A DNA stretch of 64,000 nucleotides, from positions 133,780,677 to 133,844,676 of the forward strand of contig OW386290.2 in NCBI GenBank assembly GCA_936432065.2, written 5' to 3'. The notes beneath the pieces were generated by a model that ran no database searches, was not told the origin of the DNA, and worked only from the letters and a program-made list of their open reading frames with translations. This document shows positions 42,455 to 54,897 of the stretch, one piece after another. Source of the DNA: Rutpela maculata. Taxonomy: Eukaryota > Arthropoda > Insecta > Coleoptera > Cerambycidae. The first letter of the stretch is position 1, and each line of letters starts with the position of its first letter. Both the position numbers and the translations under genes were made by a program.

Positions 42455-43493
42455 TACAGCGTGTCGCACCCCTTATATCTAGCTTATCTGATATCCGAAT
42501 TTTTTGAAATTTTGGTGGTGAATATATAACTATAAAGCGAGTCTTTAGACGTAACCGCATTTAATTTTAGTCAGAGGCGTCCGATTCTAGGATGTAGACA
42601 GGGGGTCGATTTTCAAAAAAAAAGTATTAGCGATTTTTTTAGAAAAAAACTAGTAAGATATTCTTAATCAGCACCTTTAGAAACCCATTTGTACAAGATT
42701 ACATCGTAGTGGGTTCAAAGGTGTTTGAGATAGGGGCCGCCAAAAAAGCAATTTTTTGAATTAAAAATATTTTTTATCTGCAAAACGGACTCTCAAATGA
42801 AAAAAAACTATTCTTCATTTTTTGTTCAGAATAATGTATTGTACTAGTTTGAGGTGATTTTACAACAAAATAATTATTTATTTAAATAAGGCAAGAATTA
42901 AAAAATAAAATAAATGAAACAAAAATAAATAAATAAATAAAACCAATTGACACTCGCAATAACTTTTGTTTTCATGGCTTACTTAGGTCTTTATTGAAGA
43001 GTATTCGTTAGAAAAATGTTAAGCATGTACTAATTAAAATTCTTTCCTTATTAAATAAATAATTATTTTATTGTAAAATCAATTCAGACTAGTACAATAC
43101 ATTATTCTGAACAAAAAATTAAGAATACATTTTTTCATTTGAGAATCCGTTTTACAGGAAAAAATTATTTTTAGTTGAAAAAATTGTTTTTTTGACGGCC
43201 CCTATCTCAAACACTTTTGAACCCACTATGGTGTAATCTTGTACAAAGGGGTTTCTAAAGGTGCTGATTAAGAATATCTCACTAGTTTTTTACTAAAAAA
43301 ATCGCTAATATATTTTTTCGAAAATCGACCCCCTTTTTCCATTCTAGAATCGAACGCCTCTGACTAAAATCAAATGTGGTTACGTATAAAGACTCATTTT
43401 ATAGGTATATATTCACCACCAAAATTTCAAAATATTCGGATATCAGATGAGCGAGATATGAGGGTGGCTCCATGAAAAGTGCGACACGCTGTA
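42455..43493. mobile_element. 1.04-kb foldback element, arms about 430 bases
   Basis: The ends are TACAGCGTGTCGCACC and GGTGCGACACGCTGTA-like, set in TATATA. The arms mirror each other almost to the centre: GACGCCTCTGA/TCAGAGGCGTC, GGTGCTGATTAAGAATATCT/its mirror, GATAGGGGCCG/CGGCCCCTATC and AATAATGTATTGTACTAG/its mirror. The centre has an AAAT microsatellite (about 42920). No ORF. Confidence 0.8.
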
Positions 43494-44155
43494 TATATAT
43501 ATTTGATTGAAGATGTTTTTTTTACGTCAAAAATTACTCCTTTGGCAACATACTTATGCTTACTTTTATTTCTTGCACTGAGCACACCGGTAGTATTCGT
43601 GAGAGAACTACTTCCACAGTGTTGTCACTTGGCATGACTCATAAAAAATGTGACGTACATGAGAACAACTGGGCATGCTATGTGCGTCATCGCATTAAAT
43701 GACATCTTATTCGTTTTCGAAATGATTCAGATGTTGTGATATTTAAGTCCTGTTTTTGTATTAAATTTAATATACAATTTGACCTTGTCGTACAGCCTTT
43801 AAATACGAACAAATTTAATGGTATTTAGAAGACAAAATTTTCACATTTTAAAGTGTTATGCACAATTAAATTATTTTGATACGTTTTTTTTTTTAATTTT
43901 ATTTTACACAATACTTACGGACAGTAAGTAGTTCACCTTCCAACAGCCTAAAAAAATGCATAATTGGTATAGTCAATATAGCCAATAACAAACAAATTAT
44001 AATTTTGAGTACTACAGGAAATAGTTTATTCATATATGCGACTTTAAAAACTTTAATACTGATTCCATTACAATTTATAAAAAGCATTCATTCACAGATT
44101 GTTTGGTTGTAACATTAACCAGTAAAATAAGTTTTGTCCTTTGAATTCAGCTGTA
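43494..44155. other. Intergenic, no gene recognised
   Basis: AT-rich, nothing supported. Confidence 0.4.
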
Positions 44156-44159
44156 TAAA

Positions 44160-44330
44160 GTGTAAAATGTTGGCGCAGTGTGCTAGAACGTGGTGTATAT
44201 CATACACATCATACTATCATTCGAGAACTAGGTTCGATTCCCAACTCAGACACTGGCAGTGTCGGTGGGTAATGGATGCGTTTAATATGTGTAATGTATT
44301 CATGTTTCTAATATAAAATATAAACACTTC
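44160..44330 (+). mobile_element. tRNA-derived SINE
   Basis: The A-box-like TTGGCGCAGTGTGCTAGAAC and the B box GAGAACTAGGTTCGATTCCC are about 50 bases apart. The body (GTGTCGGTGGGTAATGGATG) resembles that of the 5020 SINE, followed by an AT-rich tail. Confidence 0.65.
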
Positions 44331-44379
44331 TTTTTGTTCTTATTCCGAACATCTTGGTAGACATGTTGTAATCCATGCT

Positions 44380-44600
44380 TCCCTTTGCTGTATGGCACGT
44401 TTATCTGTTCAGTGTATTCGTAACAAATGTTTCCTGACCCACATCTCGAAAGTGTTAACAAGTCATCTGTCTGCTCCCTAACAATCCACGCCTCAGAGGC
44501 GTGAAGAAAGATAAATAAAACTAGGTTATTGACAAGTCTGATATGTATTCTGCATCAAATTTCATGTCCGTATTATCGACAGAGCTTCAAGGCGTACCAT
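44380..44600 (-). pseudogene. LINE (RTE/CR1-type) C-terminal fragment
   Basis: The minus strand reads IRLVNNLVLFIFLHASEAWI, then TLSRCGS. This parallels the LVKxxVWSxLLYGCEAWTL...EAFEMWCWRR region C-terminal to the reverse transcriptase in many insect LINEs. It is short and diverged. Confidence 0.45.
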
Positions 44601-45649
44601 TTTATTTTCCATTACCCACACCCATTAATCTTTAATATGTTTGAATGGTTTTGATCTGATCGGTTTACGTTTATGCTTTTCATTTTGTTGTACTTAAATC
44701 GTACTCGGAGCTTATTGTTTGAAGACTATGGACCAGATTAATGAGCCCATCCTCGTTTGTTACATTTTGGAATATTTATGAATATGTGTTAAAAGCTATC
44801 TTACTGCTTTTTGACGTTACGTAATCTTCATATAGAAAGGCCATTTTTTTATATAAAAAATTCTAAGATCAATAAATTGTTGTGCCTCTATTTTCTGACA
44901 TTTTAATCGTACATAGAGTTTGCATATAAAGATCTTGAAACGAATATAGTGACATTTTTCGAGATTTAAATATTTTTTTATGTAGTAGTTGTAAGAGAAT
45001 CAGGCCTTCTTAGAATAAGGTGTAGTTATCTGCATTACTTATTTGGGAATGGACTTCTGCATGTAACAAAAGCTGACCACATTCTTACGTAATCCTGTCT
45101 TAACATATTTTCATAATATTTGTTATATATGTTAAAAAGAAAGTCTCTGGTTAATATTACACCAGTACAATGGAAATTGCATGAAAAATTTTGCACAAAA
45201 ACATCAAATATATACCCAGACTTGCCAATTTTATCAATATTTTGGAATGTTCCGGGTCGCAAATTTGAACCAACTTTTTCTTGTATGCTCTGAAATTTCA
45301 AAAATTCAATATTTGCTAGTTCAGTTTGAAACAAAATGATGGTGGACTATACATCTGATTTATTATCAAACTCATAGTCAGATACCTATAATTTGCCATA
45401 AACAAACCACAGTTTCAGCACAAATGCTGTTATTTTCAGTCTGAAACTAATTCTGTAGTATTTAACTGTTATTGTTTTCTAGTATATTAACAATTTCTGT
45501 AGTGAGATAACAGATTCTTCAAAATTGACTAAAAACCTGTCTATGTCTTTCTATCCTTTCCATTTTTTTTTTTCAAAATTATCTTATAGTGATATAAAAA
45601 TGCCTGTTAATAATATTTTTTATACGTAAAAGTAGTGTTTTCTCCCCAG
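44601..45649. other. Intergenic, no gene recognised
   Basis: AT-rich. A 99-codon minus-strand frame (45035-45334) has no recognised domain. Confidence 0.4.
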
Positions 45650-45759
45650 TTATGACTTTATTCAGCAAGATAAAAAGTACAAAAACTTTGCCGAGGCTGA
45701 TATATGGACGAGACAGTATATTAAAGATTACCAACAAACTTTCGGCCACATTACATTAC
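45650..45759 (+). CDS. Candidate internal coding exon, unidentified
   Basis: A strong acceptor (TTTTCTCCCCAG) and strong donor (AC|GTAAGC at 45760) frame 110 bases. One frame is open and reads YDFIQQDKKYKNFAEADIWT, RQYIKDYQQTFGHITL. Composition is balanced, with aromatic and acidic residues, unlike the AT-rich noise. It would need an upstream exon in phase 2. No family recognised and no neighbour exon found, so it may be an orphan exon of an unrecognised gene or a mobile-element piece. Confidence 0.4.
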
Positions 45760-46411
45760 GTAAGCTTTATCTTTAAAGAACGTTATCTACCTCAGAAAAA
45801 AAATTCGTAGGACAATCAGAATTTTTTTTATATTATCCTCGTCTTTGATATACTGTGTTTTCAATATTATAAAATGTACCATAGGAAAAAGCCGTATTTG
45901 TAGAGTATTGTATTTTCTGTTAAAAGAAATAAAAATGTAATAAAAGACACTCTGGCTATTTTTAACTAACACGCCTAGAACTTATTGGATAAAGGTAATT
46001 AACTTTGAATTTTTTGGCTTTTTTTAAATATATAGCAATTTTTTTAATTATCGAGCCATTATTTTTATTTATTTGCATGTTTAAGATATTATTTTATAAC
46101 TGCTCAGCATGTCAAGGATTTAGTTTTACCTAAAAATTCATTCTATTTTGTTATTGTTACAAGTTTTTAAAACATTTGGTTAACTTAACATATTTGACAT
46201 CACAAAACCTGGTATTTTGCCTTGATTTTGTTAACCTAATATGCACATAAAAACTTATTTGATGCACTCAGAAGTTTTCTACTGTTTCACCTTCACTAAA
46301 AGTACCAATGTAGTTTTAAAAAGAATCCTACATTTTCTTTAACAAATGATACTGTGGACATTTTTTTTTGTGACCCCTGCTCATGGTATTATCTAATAAA
46401 TTCTCTTAAGT
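45760..46411. other. Intergenic, no gene recognised
   Basis: AT-rich sequence, nothing supported. Confidence 0.4.
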
Positions 46412-47333
46412 GCGGGAGCTAAGTGGCTTTTTCGGAAACTCATCGTTACAAGCATTTTCTATGCGTTAATTAATTCTATCGAACTTAAATAACGACAAAA
46501 TAGACTTCTGGCATATGTCAGCCCGTCGAGTTGGTCATGGTTCAATATATAAAAATCAGTGAAATTATATCATCGTTACAAGGCTAAGTTTTTTTTATGT
46601 GTACACATTTTATGTTTAGAATGAATAAAATAAGATTGCCAGAAAGTGTGGGCCGTCAGGGGTGCAGCCAGAAAGGTCAAAAATGTAAAAAACGGAGTTA
46701 TATAACATGATCGTTACAAGCTTTTTTTAGGCTGAGCATGTTTATTTAAATGTTTTGAACACAGAAAAAAATTCCCAGAAAGAAACTCCCATCAGTAAGG
46801 CTAGCCAGAAAGAAAATGTTTAGGATTTTTGAAGAAAATTGGATTTTTTTTCGCATATTTCATCTCAGACCTCTAAACTCATCGTTACAAGTTCTGGCTC
46901 TTTTTTAAAACATAAATATAAGCTCGTTCAACAATAGAATAGTCTCCCCAGAAAGTTCTTAGTATCAACAAAGGTACCATAGTCTCTTAAATATACAGGA
47001 ATTTAACACTTTCGGCTAACTTGACTTCCTACCGTGCCTCAGATGTATTGTATCATTATTACCTTTCTGGCTGCGCCTCCTGACGGCCCACACTTTCTGG
47101 CGATCTTATTTTATTCATTCTAAACATAAAATATGTACACACGAAAAAAAAATGAGCCTTGAAACGATGACATAATTTCACTGATTTTTAGACAGTGTTC
47201 GTGACGCACCTGACAGGAGGTGCCCTGCCAGAAGTCGATTTTATGAATCGTTGTCATCCATTAAACCATAAAAATATCTCAAAGTTCATAAAACGATGAT
47301 GTGCCGAAAAAGCCACTTAGCTCCTTCCGCTCC
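46412..47333. mobile_element. Palindromic element, copy 1
   Basis: The left end GGAGCTAAGTGGCTTTTTCGG mirrors the right end CCGAAAAAGCCACTTAGCTCC. Further mirrored blocks are ATCGTTACAAGGCTAAG, GCCAGAAAGTGTGGGCCGTCA and its mirror GACGGCCCACACTTTCTGGC, plus AGCCAGAAAGGTCAA. ATCGTTACAAG recurs four times in the left half. A second copy is at 52557-53436. No ORF. Confidence 0.7.
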
Positions 47334-47400
47334 AATACTACAGCATTTCTCTGTTAGAAATGTTCTAAATATGAATTGTATATAGTGTGTTACTTGAAAA

Positions 47401-47565
47401 CAGTGGCGGATCTAAGGTAAAAGGCTCAGGTGGCAAACGCTTTGAAGGGCCCATCTTTTCGGATGATAACCTATATAATCTACAGTACAAGGCCCCTGAG
47501 GGCCCTTTTGCACAGGGGGCCCACGTGGCATTTGCTCATTGGTCGCCCGGTTAGATCTACCACTG
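47401..47565. mobile_element. 165-bp hAT-like MITE
   Basis: The ends are CAGTGGCGGATCTAA and TTAGATCTACCACTG. The flanks CTTGAAAA and CTTTAAAA form an 8-base duplication with one change. The interior is G/C-rich (GGCCCCTGAGGGCCC). The CAGTGGCGG terminus is shared with the 23538 element. Confidence 0.7.
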
Positions 47566-47573
47566 CTTTAAAA

Positions 47574-48189
47574 TAATGAAGGGTCAAACTGCGGTTTCTG
47601 CAAATAATTACATTTAATGTGCATATTAGGTGATTAAGCGTGAAAAGTGCGCCAAGGCCTGGTTTTTGATAATCAAGTAAATTATTTATTTTGTAAGCAC
47701 CGTTTCTGACATCTACTTAGATCATATGCACAAAGAGATTTGTGCAATTGATCAAAACATTCTACCTACGTGGGTTATTTAAAATGTTAGATTTAGAAGC
47801 AAGTCATTTAATAGCAAACTGATTTAAACTAGTTCGCACCAACTACTCAGGGATGTATCAAATTAAAGTTTAGTCCGGAAGCTCAAAATGATTACCTCAA
47901 AATGTAGAACTTACCCAGTTGATGGTACTAGGATCTAAGAACCTTTTTTATGGGGTTCGAGAGTGACAAATGCAAAGAAATTTGTTCTAGATTTATCAGT
48001 TCCCAAATGGCGGCAATCGAGATGTTGCGAAAACAGTTTTTTTGTACATTACCAGTAAATTTCATAACCCAATTAAAGGGTTATTTGTGGCCTGTACTAT
48101 CCTGGTTGATGTGGCGAAAGAATAAGAGAATTTGGGAGAGTATGACGCTGGATAGTGCTTTTGGGGATGTATTTGTTGGAAAATCAAGC
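47574..48189. other. Intergenic, no gene recognised
   Basis: An 81-codon plus-strand frame (47950-48195) has no recognised motif. Otherwise nothing. Confidence 0.35.
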
Positions 48190-48720
48190 TATTAGTGTGA
48201 TTGGGCTATCCAGGGAATAGGTAATGAACGTCTCCAGACCCATGCCTCGAAAGCATCAATAAGCCATCTCTCTGCTTCTCTAATGGTACTTTGTGCGGCT
48301 CGTGATATTTCTGCCATCTGTGTTCTTCCCCGAATTTCATATTCGCAGTTGCCAGTATTATCTACAAGGGCTCCAAGGTCTGTTCAGCAGGGGTATGAGT
48401 CCATACTTGTTTATTACAACTAAGGTGATATCATCTGCAAATTTCAAGTTAGAAATCTTCACATGTCGCATCAAGTGCTCACCATGGATGTTAAAAAGAA
48501 TTGGTGACAGAACACAGCCCTGTCTGATGCCTTTACCAACTTTACATAGAACGTTAATGTTGTCTATTTTCGCCAATCGTACAGTTGATGGATAATAAAG
48601 ACCCATCTCCAAGCCCACAGCTTGTCCCATTCCTCATTATCAAAAGCCTTACAGCACTGTCTGAAATGCTACATAGACACGTAATATTCTTTTGCCTTCT
48701 TGATAAGTTGCCACGAATTC
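48190..48720 (-). pseudogene. LINE reverse-transcriptase fragment
   Basis: On the minus strand KAFDNEEWDKLW is followed by RLAKIDNINVLCKVGKGIRQ, GCVLSPILFNIHGEHLMRHV and LKFADDITLV, the reverse-transcriptase core with its ADD active-site motif. Beyond a frame change come CEYEIRGRTQMAEISRAA and AFEAWVWRRSLPIPW, with the intervening part deleted. The motif style fits insect RTE/CR1-like non-LTR elements. Non-functional. Confidence 0.7.
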
Positions 48721-48865
48721 AGTATTTGCTCTTTTGTACTATGTCTTATAACAAATCCTGCTTGCTCAGGAGGTACTAGCGAAGTCAGATAAAGTTGAGG
48801 TCTGGATTGAAAAATATACAGCATTATTTTACTAGGTTGATATTAATACCGTTTATCATATCAAT

Positions 48866-49388
48866 AATATTATTTGTTACCAAAACAAGTTACTTTTTCT
48901 AGGTTAGAAACCTAACCTATAATCAGCAGTTTGTTTTTAGTATCTAATGATATTGATGCATACCAGCAATCCATTATCAGAAACATCTGTCGCTTCCCTG
49001 TTATGGGAGCGACAGTGAGGTTCTCCAATCATTGGGCCACATTCCCGTCTTCTGTATTTTATGGCATACTCTAACTTAAAAGCCTCAGCCGTAATATTGT
49101 CGAGTTTTTATATTTCAGTATTGAAAATTCGGATTCGTAGTCCTACTACCAGTCATCTTCTACCTCAAAATGGCCAGTTTCAAAAAGGTTTTCGCAGCAG
49201 TATTGGCATCAAACCTCAATTATTTAATCTGTCAGTTCTTGAGAACCCGTGGGGTTCTTAATTACAAACGTTTTAGGTTTAAGATATCTATAGTATTATT
49301 AGTTACTAAAATAAGTTACTTTCTATAGGTTAGAAACCTAACCTATAATCAGCAGTTTGTTTTTAGTATCTAACGATATTGATACATG
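48866..49388 (+). repeat. Pair of about 97-bp direct repeats, 427 bp apart
   Basis: Bases 48866-48962 and 49293-49388 share TAGGTTAGAAACCTAACCTA (itself palindromic), ATCAGCAGTTTGTTTTTAGT and ATCTAA-GATATTGAT. Sequence between them contains a coding-like but broken stretch with no family recognised. Confidence 0.6.
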
Positions 49389-49660
49389 TCATGCATTACT
49401 TTTATTGGAATTTTTAAGTATAACAGTGGCACCAACCTCAAAAATAACGAATATAAACGATAACGTTTTAATTAAATCTGCAAAAACCGAACATTTGAGG
49501 GATGCATTTGGAAACACTTGCCTTCTAGAGTTAATGGTTGGTATGCTGCTATGTAGCCTCACCAATGTATTTAGAGTGAATGTTACCTCAAATGCATCTG
49601 TAACATAATTTGAATGTTGCAACACGCAATTAACCCATTGTAGGTTAACTAGAATCATTG

Positions 49661-52556
49661 GAGTGCAACATATAAAAGGACTATTGGTAGATGTTAGAAA
49701 AATGGTGGTTTACTCAAGATTTAGGTAAAATTAACTCGTTGACATGAACCTGAGAAAATTAGCTGTGGTTCCGTTTTTTTTATGTTGGTCGGCTTGTTGC
49801 TTGAAGTGTATTAATGGGAACTCAGTATAACTAACTTATATTTCCAGGGGAATCAACATACCTGTGAAGGGACCGCAAACATCTAAATGGCATGCTTGTC
49901 TTCAAATAAAGTGTAAATATTGCATGTGACTCATCTAAAAAAGTTTTTATTTTTACATGTTCATAGTTCATATCATAATTTCATGTGCTTGCTTTTTGTT
50001 GTTGTTTTTTTTAAGGAGAAATTCAAAAACCAGTTTTTAACTTGTGTTTTTAGAAAAGTACAAATGAACTCTTTTGTTTTTTGATCTCAGTTGTTGTTTT
50101 TTTTTTTTGTCTTGCCAATGTTTATTTGGTTACCAAGATAACGTAAGGTTTGCCATTTTCTTTTTAATCGCTTGTTATTTTGAGGAAGAAATACGATGGA
50201 CAATTGTTTTTAAGCTACTACGGTTGACGTGTGTCAAAATACGTCAAAAAGAATTTCTGCGATATTTTGTTGGGTTTAAGAAAAACAATTGAACATCAAC
50301 AAATAAAACAAACTAGTTGTAAGATATTATGTAATAGAGCATGTTTTTTTCACTCACGTACCATATTCCAAATGGTATTAAGAAGTAAAAAATGTTGATT
50401 TTTTTGTGTTGTATTTATAAACAAAGACATATTGATTAGTAGTCAGTTTTATATAAATCTTGAAAACTTGCTTAGACGTTCTATTTGCTTGTAGCTATTT
50501 TATAATAGTTATGTAACCAAAGAACTATTTTTCTAAAAAAAAAAAATAAAAACAGTCCAATCACGAACAATTTTATGTCGTGATGGGAATTTTAGAAGTC
50601 ATAAGATATTTTAGCTGTAATTTATTAAGTAAACGTTTAATGTTTCCAGACAACTTTTGTCCATTTCTGTTTCTTCCCAAATCAATTTTTTAATCGGATT
50701 TCAAAATTTTGTGTATTTTTTAATTTGTCTATTAAAAATGTTTTCTCTCTTCCGGAAAAAGGCTGTTATATGTAATAAAAAATCAATTTTATAGATCTTG
50801 ATTTTAGATAAGTCTTATTTAATTTTTTTAACGTATGGTTTTAGGAAAATTGTAATATTTTAAAAGTGTACTAGGTTGTTTTTATTTTATAGTGTTATGT
50901 ACTTACAATGCCAAATTTTAATAGTAATAGTTAACTGTCATTTGCCGTTTTGTGTTGAGTCTTTTAAAAAATCATATGTTCACGTCTTTCCAAACATTTT
51001 GACTAATATAAAATTTTAATATGTACATTTGTATTACTAAATTATATACTGATTATTGTAAAGGAGATTTTAGAAAAATGTATTTTGCAAACGACACTAG
51101 ATCCACTATAAACGCACAAATCTGTCGGTGGTTAAGAATACCTTTTTTGTTTGATGCCAAAATATTCATCGAATTTTCCAAAGGTACTCAGGTTTTATAC
51201 ATTGTTCATTAACATAATTTAGACATGTATAAAAGGATACTGACCTAGACAACACACAGTAATGAAATTTGTGTTTAGGTTAGGCATTAAAAAATAAAGA
51301 AGGTTTGCGAAAATAATTTCTTTGTTTGCGTATTTGGGTTTAGTATTTTTTGACCATTTCTGTATATTGAATCAGAGTTGACTACCGTATATCTCGTGAG
51401 ATATTTACACAAATAAATATACTTAATCGTAATTACAATTACAACTTGCTGCAGAAAAATTCGTACCAAAGAGGTTGTTACCAATATTTTTTTTTGCAAT
51501 GGATTTCACATAAAATGGGGTCAAAGTTTGTACCAATATTGAAATTGTAAAAAGAACAAACGGGATTTTGCAATCATCTTTGCAAATATTAAAAATATGC
51601 GAAAATTGTAAAAGGCCAGAAAGACCGGAAAATTTTGCACAAAACGGTCTGTATATAATTGATTCAGATGCGTTGTGGCATAAAATGTTGATAAAAAAAT
51701 TCGCAAATATGTAGTGGTACTGCGCTGGACGCATGGCAAGTACTGAGTCCCCCCCTAATTTTTTTAGAATCATATACTGGAAAATTTTCATGGCTTGGGA
51801 AAAATCTGAGCATAGACCAATTTTTAAAAATGTTTTATCCTTCAGAGAGAGTATAGCTAAAATTTTCTGATCCTTCATTGACCGGAAAATTGCAATTCTT
51901 CAATGTTTCCGGTACAGGTTTTTAAATATTTTGGCTTCTATTAATCAAATCGGGGAAAAAATTCAACTTGATCATAATAAATGTCACTGTACAACCGTGT
52001 AGGTTAGAATTATTTAAATTAATGTCCTAACCTCAAAAGAACAATAACCAATGATGATTTTTCGTTTCTTCTGAAATACTTTGGTTTGAATAAACTATAT
52101 TAACGAAAGTTTGGGAAAATGTACTTTTAGTGGTCATAAATGTGTACCAAATTTGGTTCTGAAATATTAAAAAATAATGGCCATAAATTGCTATTTCAAA
52201 AAAGTTCTAATTTGCCGATCATTTTTGTGCAAAGCACGTAGAGCAACATTTTGCCATAATGTTTTTATGTAAGTACTTTAAGATGGTGTAGAAAGCAACC
52301 TAGAAATTTTGAAAAACCTTTTTTGTTTTTTGAAAAATTTTCCTATTCGTTTTTTTTTTGTCCATATTTAGCGACAAAGTAATATTATTTCGATTCATGG
52401 TATTCCATTATAGAGTTCCTGTGGCAAACACGTATCAAGGTTCTACAATATTTTGTGAGTGATAATTTTGAGATTTTTAGTAAATATTTATAAAATAAAA
52501 TCAGTGTCATGTTTTTAACTATCAATTATTCAATTTGTAGCTATAAGATATTTATG
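49661..52556. other. Intergenic, no gene recognised
   Basis: AT-rich. A 151-codon minus-strand frame (51423-51878) has Ile/Phe/Asn-rich composition without motif. A plus-strand stretch at about 51080-51180 before a GTACTC donor is weakly exon-like. Neither is called. Confidence 0.35.
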
Positions 52557-53436
52557 GCGCAGGAGCTACGTGGCTTTTTCGGAAACTCATCGTTACAAGT
52601 ATTTTCTATGCGTTGAATAATTCTATCGAACTTAAATAACGACAAAATATACTTCTGGCATATGTCAACCCGGCCATGATTCATGATATAAAAATCAGTG
52701 AAATTATGTCATCGTTACAAGGCTCAGTTTTTTTATGTGTACACATTTTATGTTAAAAATTAATAAAATGAGATCGCCAGAAAGAGTGGACCGTCAGAAG
52801 GCGCAGCCAGAAAGGTCAAAGTTGTGAAAAGGCGAAGTTATATCACATGATTGTTACAAGCTTTTTTTTAAGACGAGCATATTTATATAAATGTTTTGAA
52901 CACAGAAAAAAAATCCCTGAAAGAAACTCCTGTCAGTAAGGCTAGCAGGAAAGAAAATGTTTAGAAGTTTTAAAGAAAATTGGATTTTTTTTTCGCAACA
53001 TTTTCTTTCTGGCTAGCCTTACTCTGTGTTCAAAACATTTGAATACATATGCTCAGCCTAAAAAAAGGCTTGTAGCGATCACGTGATATAACTCCGTTTT
53101 TTACAACTTTGACCTTTCTGGCTGTACCACCTGACGGCCCACACTTTCTGGCTGCGCCAATTGACGGCCCACACTTTGTGGCTGCGCCAACTGACAGCCC
53201 ACACTTTCTGGCGATCTTATTTTATTCATTTTAAACATAAAATGTATACACACAAAAGAAATGAGCCTTGTAACGACGACATAATTTCACAGATTTTTAG
53301 ACAGTGTTCGTGACGTACCTGACAGGAGGTGTCCCACCGGAAGTTGATTTTATGAATCGTTAACATCCATTAAACCATAAAAATATCTCAAAGATCATAA
53401 AACGATGACTGCCAAAAAAGCCACCTAGCTCTCGCT
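52557..53436. mobile_element. Palindromic element, copy 2
   Basis: Same architecture as copy 1: GGAGCTACGTGGCTTTTTCGG at the left, AAAGCCACCTAGCTCTCGC at the right, ATCGTTACAAG repeats in the left half, GCCAGAAAG/CTTTCTGGC motifs mirrored. It additionally contains the 30-bp tandem array at 53131. Confidence 0.7.
53131..53215. repeat. 30-bp tandem array inside the palindromic element
   Basis: Units CTGACGGCCCACACTTTCTG-GCTGCGCCAA, then TTGACGGCCCACACTTTGTG-GCTGCGCCAA, then a partial CTGACAGCCCACACTTTCTG. Copy 1 has only single units at the equivalent sites, so this is an expansion in copy 2. Confidence 0.7.
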
Positions 53437-54709
53437 TTAGAGTACCACATATCCTCACTATGTTTTATGGTATAATAAATGTTTTTAAATTGTGTGTTTT
53501 TTATCACATTTTTAAATGATGTTAATGAATTTTAGAAATAATTTATATTAACAATAAAAAATGGGAAAATCTTCCGCACAAAAAAAAACGAAAAAGGCCT
53601 TGTAATACTTCGGGTAACTTCTACTTACCATCAACTAAGGCCTATAATGTGCCTAAATAGTAACAAATTAAAACCTCGTACCACAAAAATTTCTGGGTAA
53701 TTGATGTTATTATTGTGAAATATAACGTGGGAGTCATATCTGATTCAGTTGTGCAACAAATATGGGCAAAAAAGAAATTTTAAATGTAGACCTCAATTCA
53801 ATGAAGTAGAACGATTTTGATCCAAAAAATGCAGTGAACAAAATTTTTGCTTGTCGGGCTAAATATTTTGATAAGATCTCCAAACTTAGCTTGATGTTAT
53901 GACCAAATGCTATACAAATTTGATAAAATTTGGTATACTTAATAACTAGCGTATATTTAGATAATGAAATGTTTTTAAAAGTCGCCGTTTTTTGGCGGTG
54001 AAAAAAAACGTAAATGTGATAGGTTCTTTAAATAATAAAATATTATTCGTTATGACGAATATTATTTTTATATATAGATCTATATATGTGTAGAAGATTA
54101 TATTGTATAGTTTTTATATATGAATTATAATGTTAGTTTTTTTGTGATAAATGCAGTTGATTGGAAAATGTAGTACAGTGTGTTGTAGATGATTTGGCAC
54201 TACATTTGTTTTTAGATCTGAACATAACTGACTACTTAAAATAATGTGGCATATTTAGAACAAATCAACTGAATATGACTAAATATATATTTAAAATTAT
54301 TTTTTGTTTTATTTCTCCTACCTACTCGTGTTCTGCAAGAATTCCATTGTCCAAAGTTCCCAAAAGAAGATAAATTACTGATTGAGATGGCAGTTCAGGG
54401 AAATTCAGAAATTCAGAGGTATATTCTAAATACAGATATTTTACAAAGGTATATCAAAAAATTTTGAAGTTTTTCAGATAATATTAAGGTATCAACCAGG
54501 ATTGAGCTGATTTCAATCATTTGAATAATCATAAATCATAAAATTAATCAAGCGATTTTTCTTTTCAAGTTTAAATGTTATAAAGAAAAAATACAAACTG
54601 TATTAAGTAGTACAAATTTTTATTTGTATAAATTAAACTTTAAAAAGCCTTTAATTAAAACATTAACTTAACACGTGGAGCCCAGGGTGTGTAAAAGGAA
54701 CCCGCAAGG
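53437..54709. other. Intergenic, no gene recognised
   Basis: AT-rich. The stretch at about 54485-54665 (AATCAGGCTGATTT-like CAGGATTGAGCTGATTTCAA, AAAAAGCCTTTAATTAAAAC) recalls the start of PTEN intron 2 (about 27065-27195), a dispersed repeat. No gene. Confidence 0.4.
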
Positions 54710-54897
54710 TAGCAATGGAAATTGGTTCTTGGTTAATTTCGCTCAAATTCTAGTATGATGTTCCTTTGACCTTCCTGGACAAAAGTCTTCATGTGTTAAG
54801 TTAGAAGGTTAAGCCCATGGAGACTTGTTCAGGAAGGTCAAAGGAACATCATACTAGAATTTGAGTGAAATTTACCGAGAACCAATTTCCATTGCCG
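54710..54897. mobile_element. Palindromic MITE
   Basis: CAATGGAAATTGGTTCTTGG at the left mirrors GAGAACCAATTTCCATTG at the right. TAGTATGATGTTCCTTTGAC is mirrored by GTCAAAGGAACATCATACTA, and the loop contains AGTTAGAAGGTTAAGCCC. A half copy lies at 55128-55215 (TCATACTAGAATTTGAACG, CGAGAACCAATTTCCATTGC). Confidence 0.7.

Noticed and set aside
44200..44260. Functional tRNA gene
   Set aside because: A and B boxes are present, but no cloverleaf acceptor or anticodon stem forms and a SINE body follows.
51423..51878. 151-codon minus-strand ORF
   Set aside because: Length is tempting, but the residues (Ile/Phe/Asn/Cys) reflect base composition and a second frame is also open over part of it.
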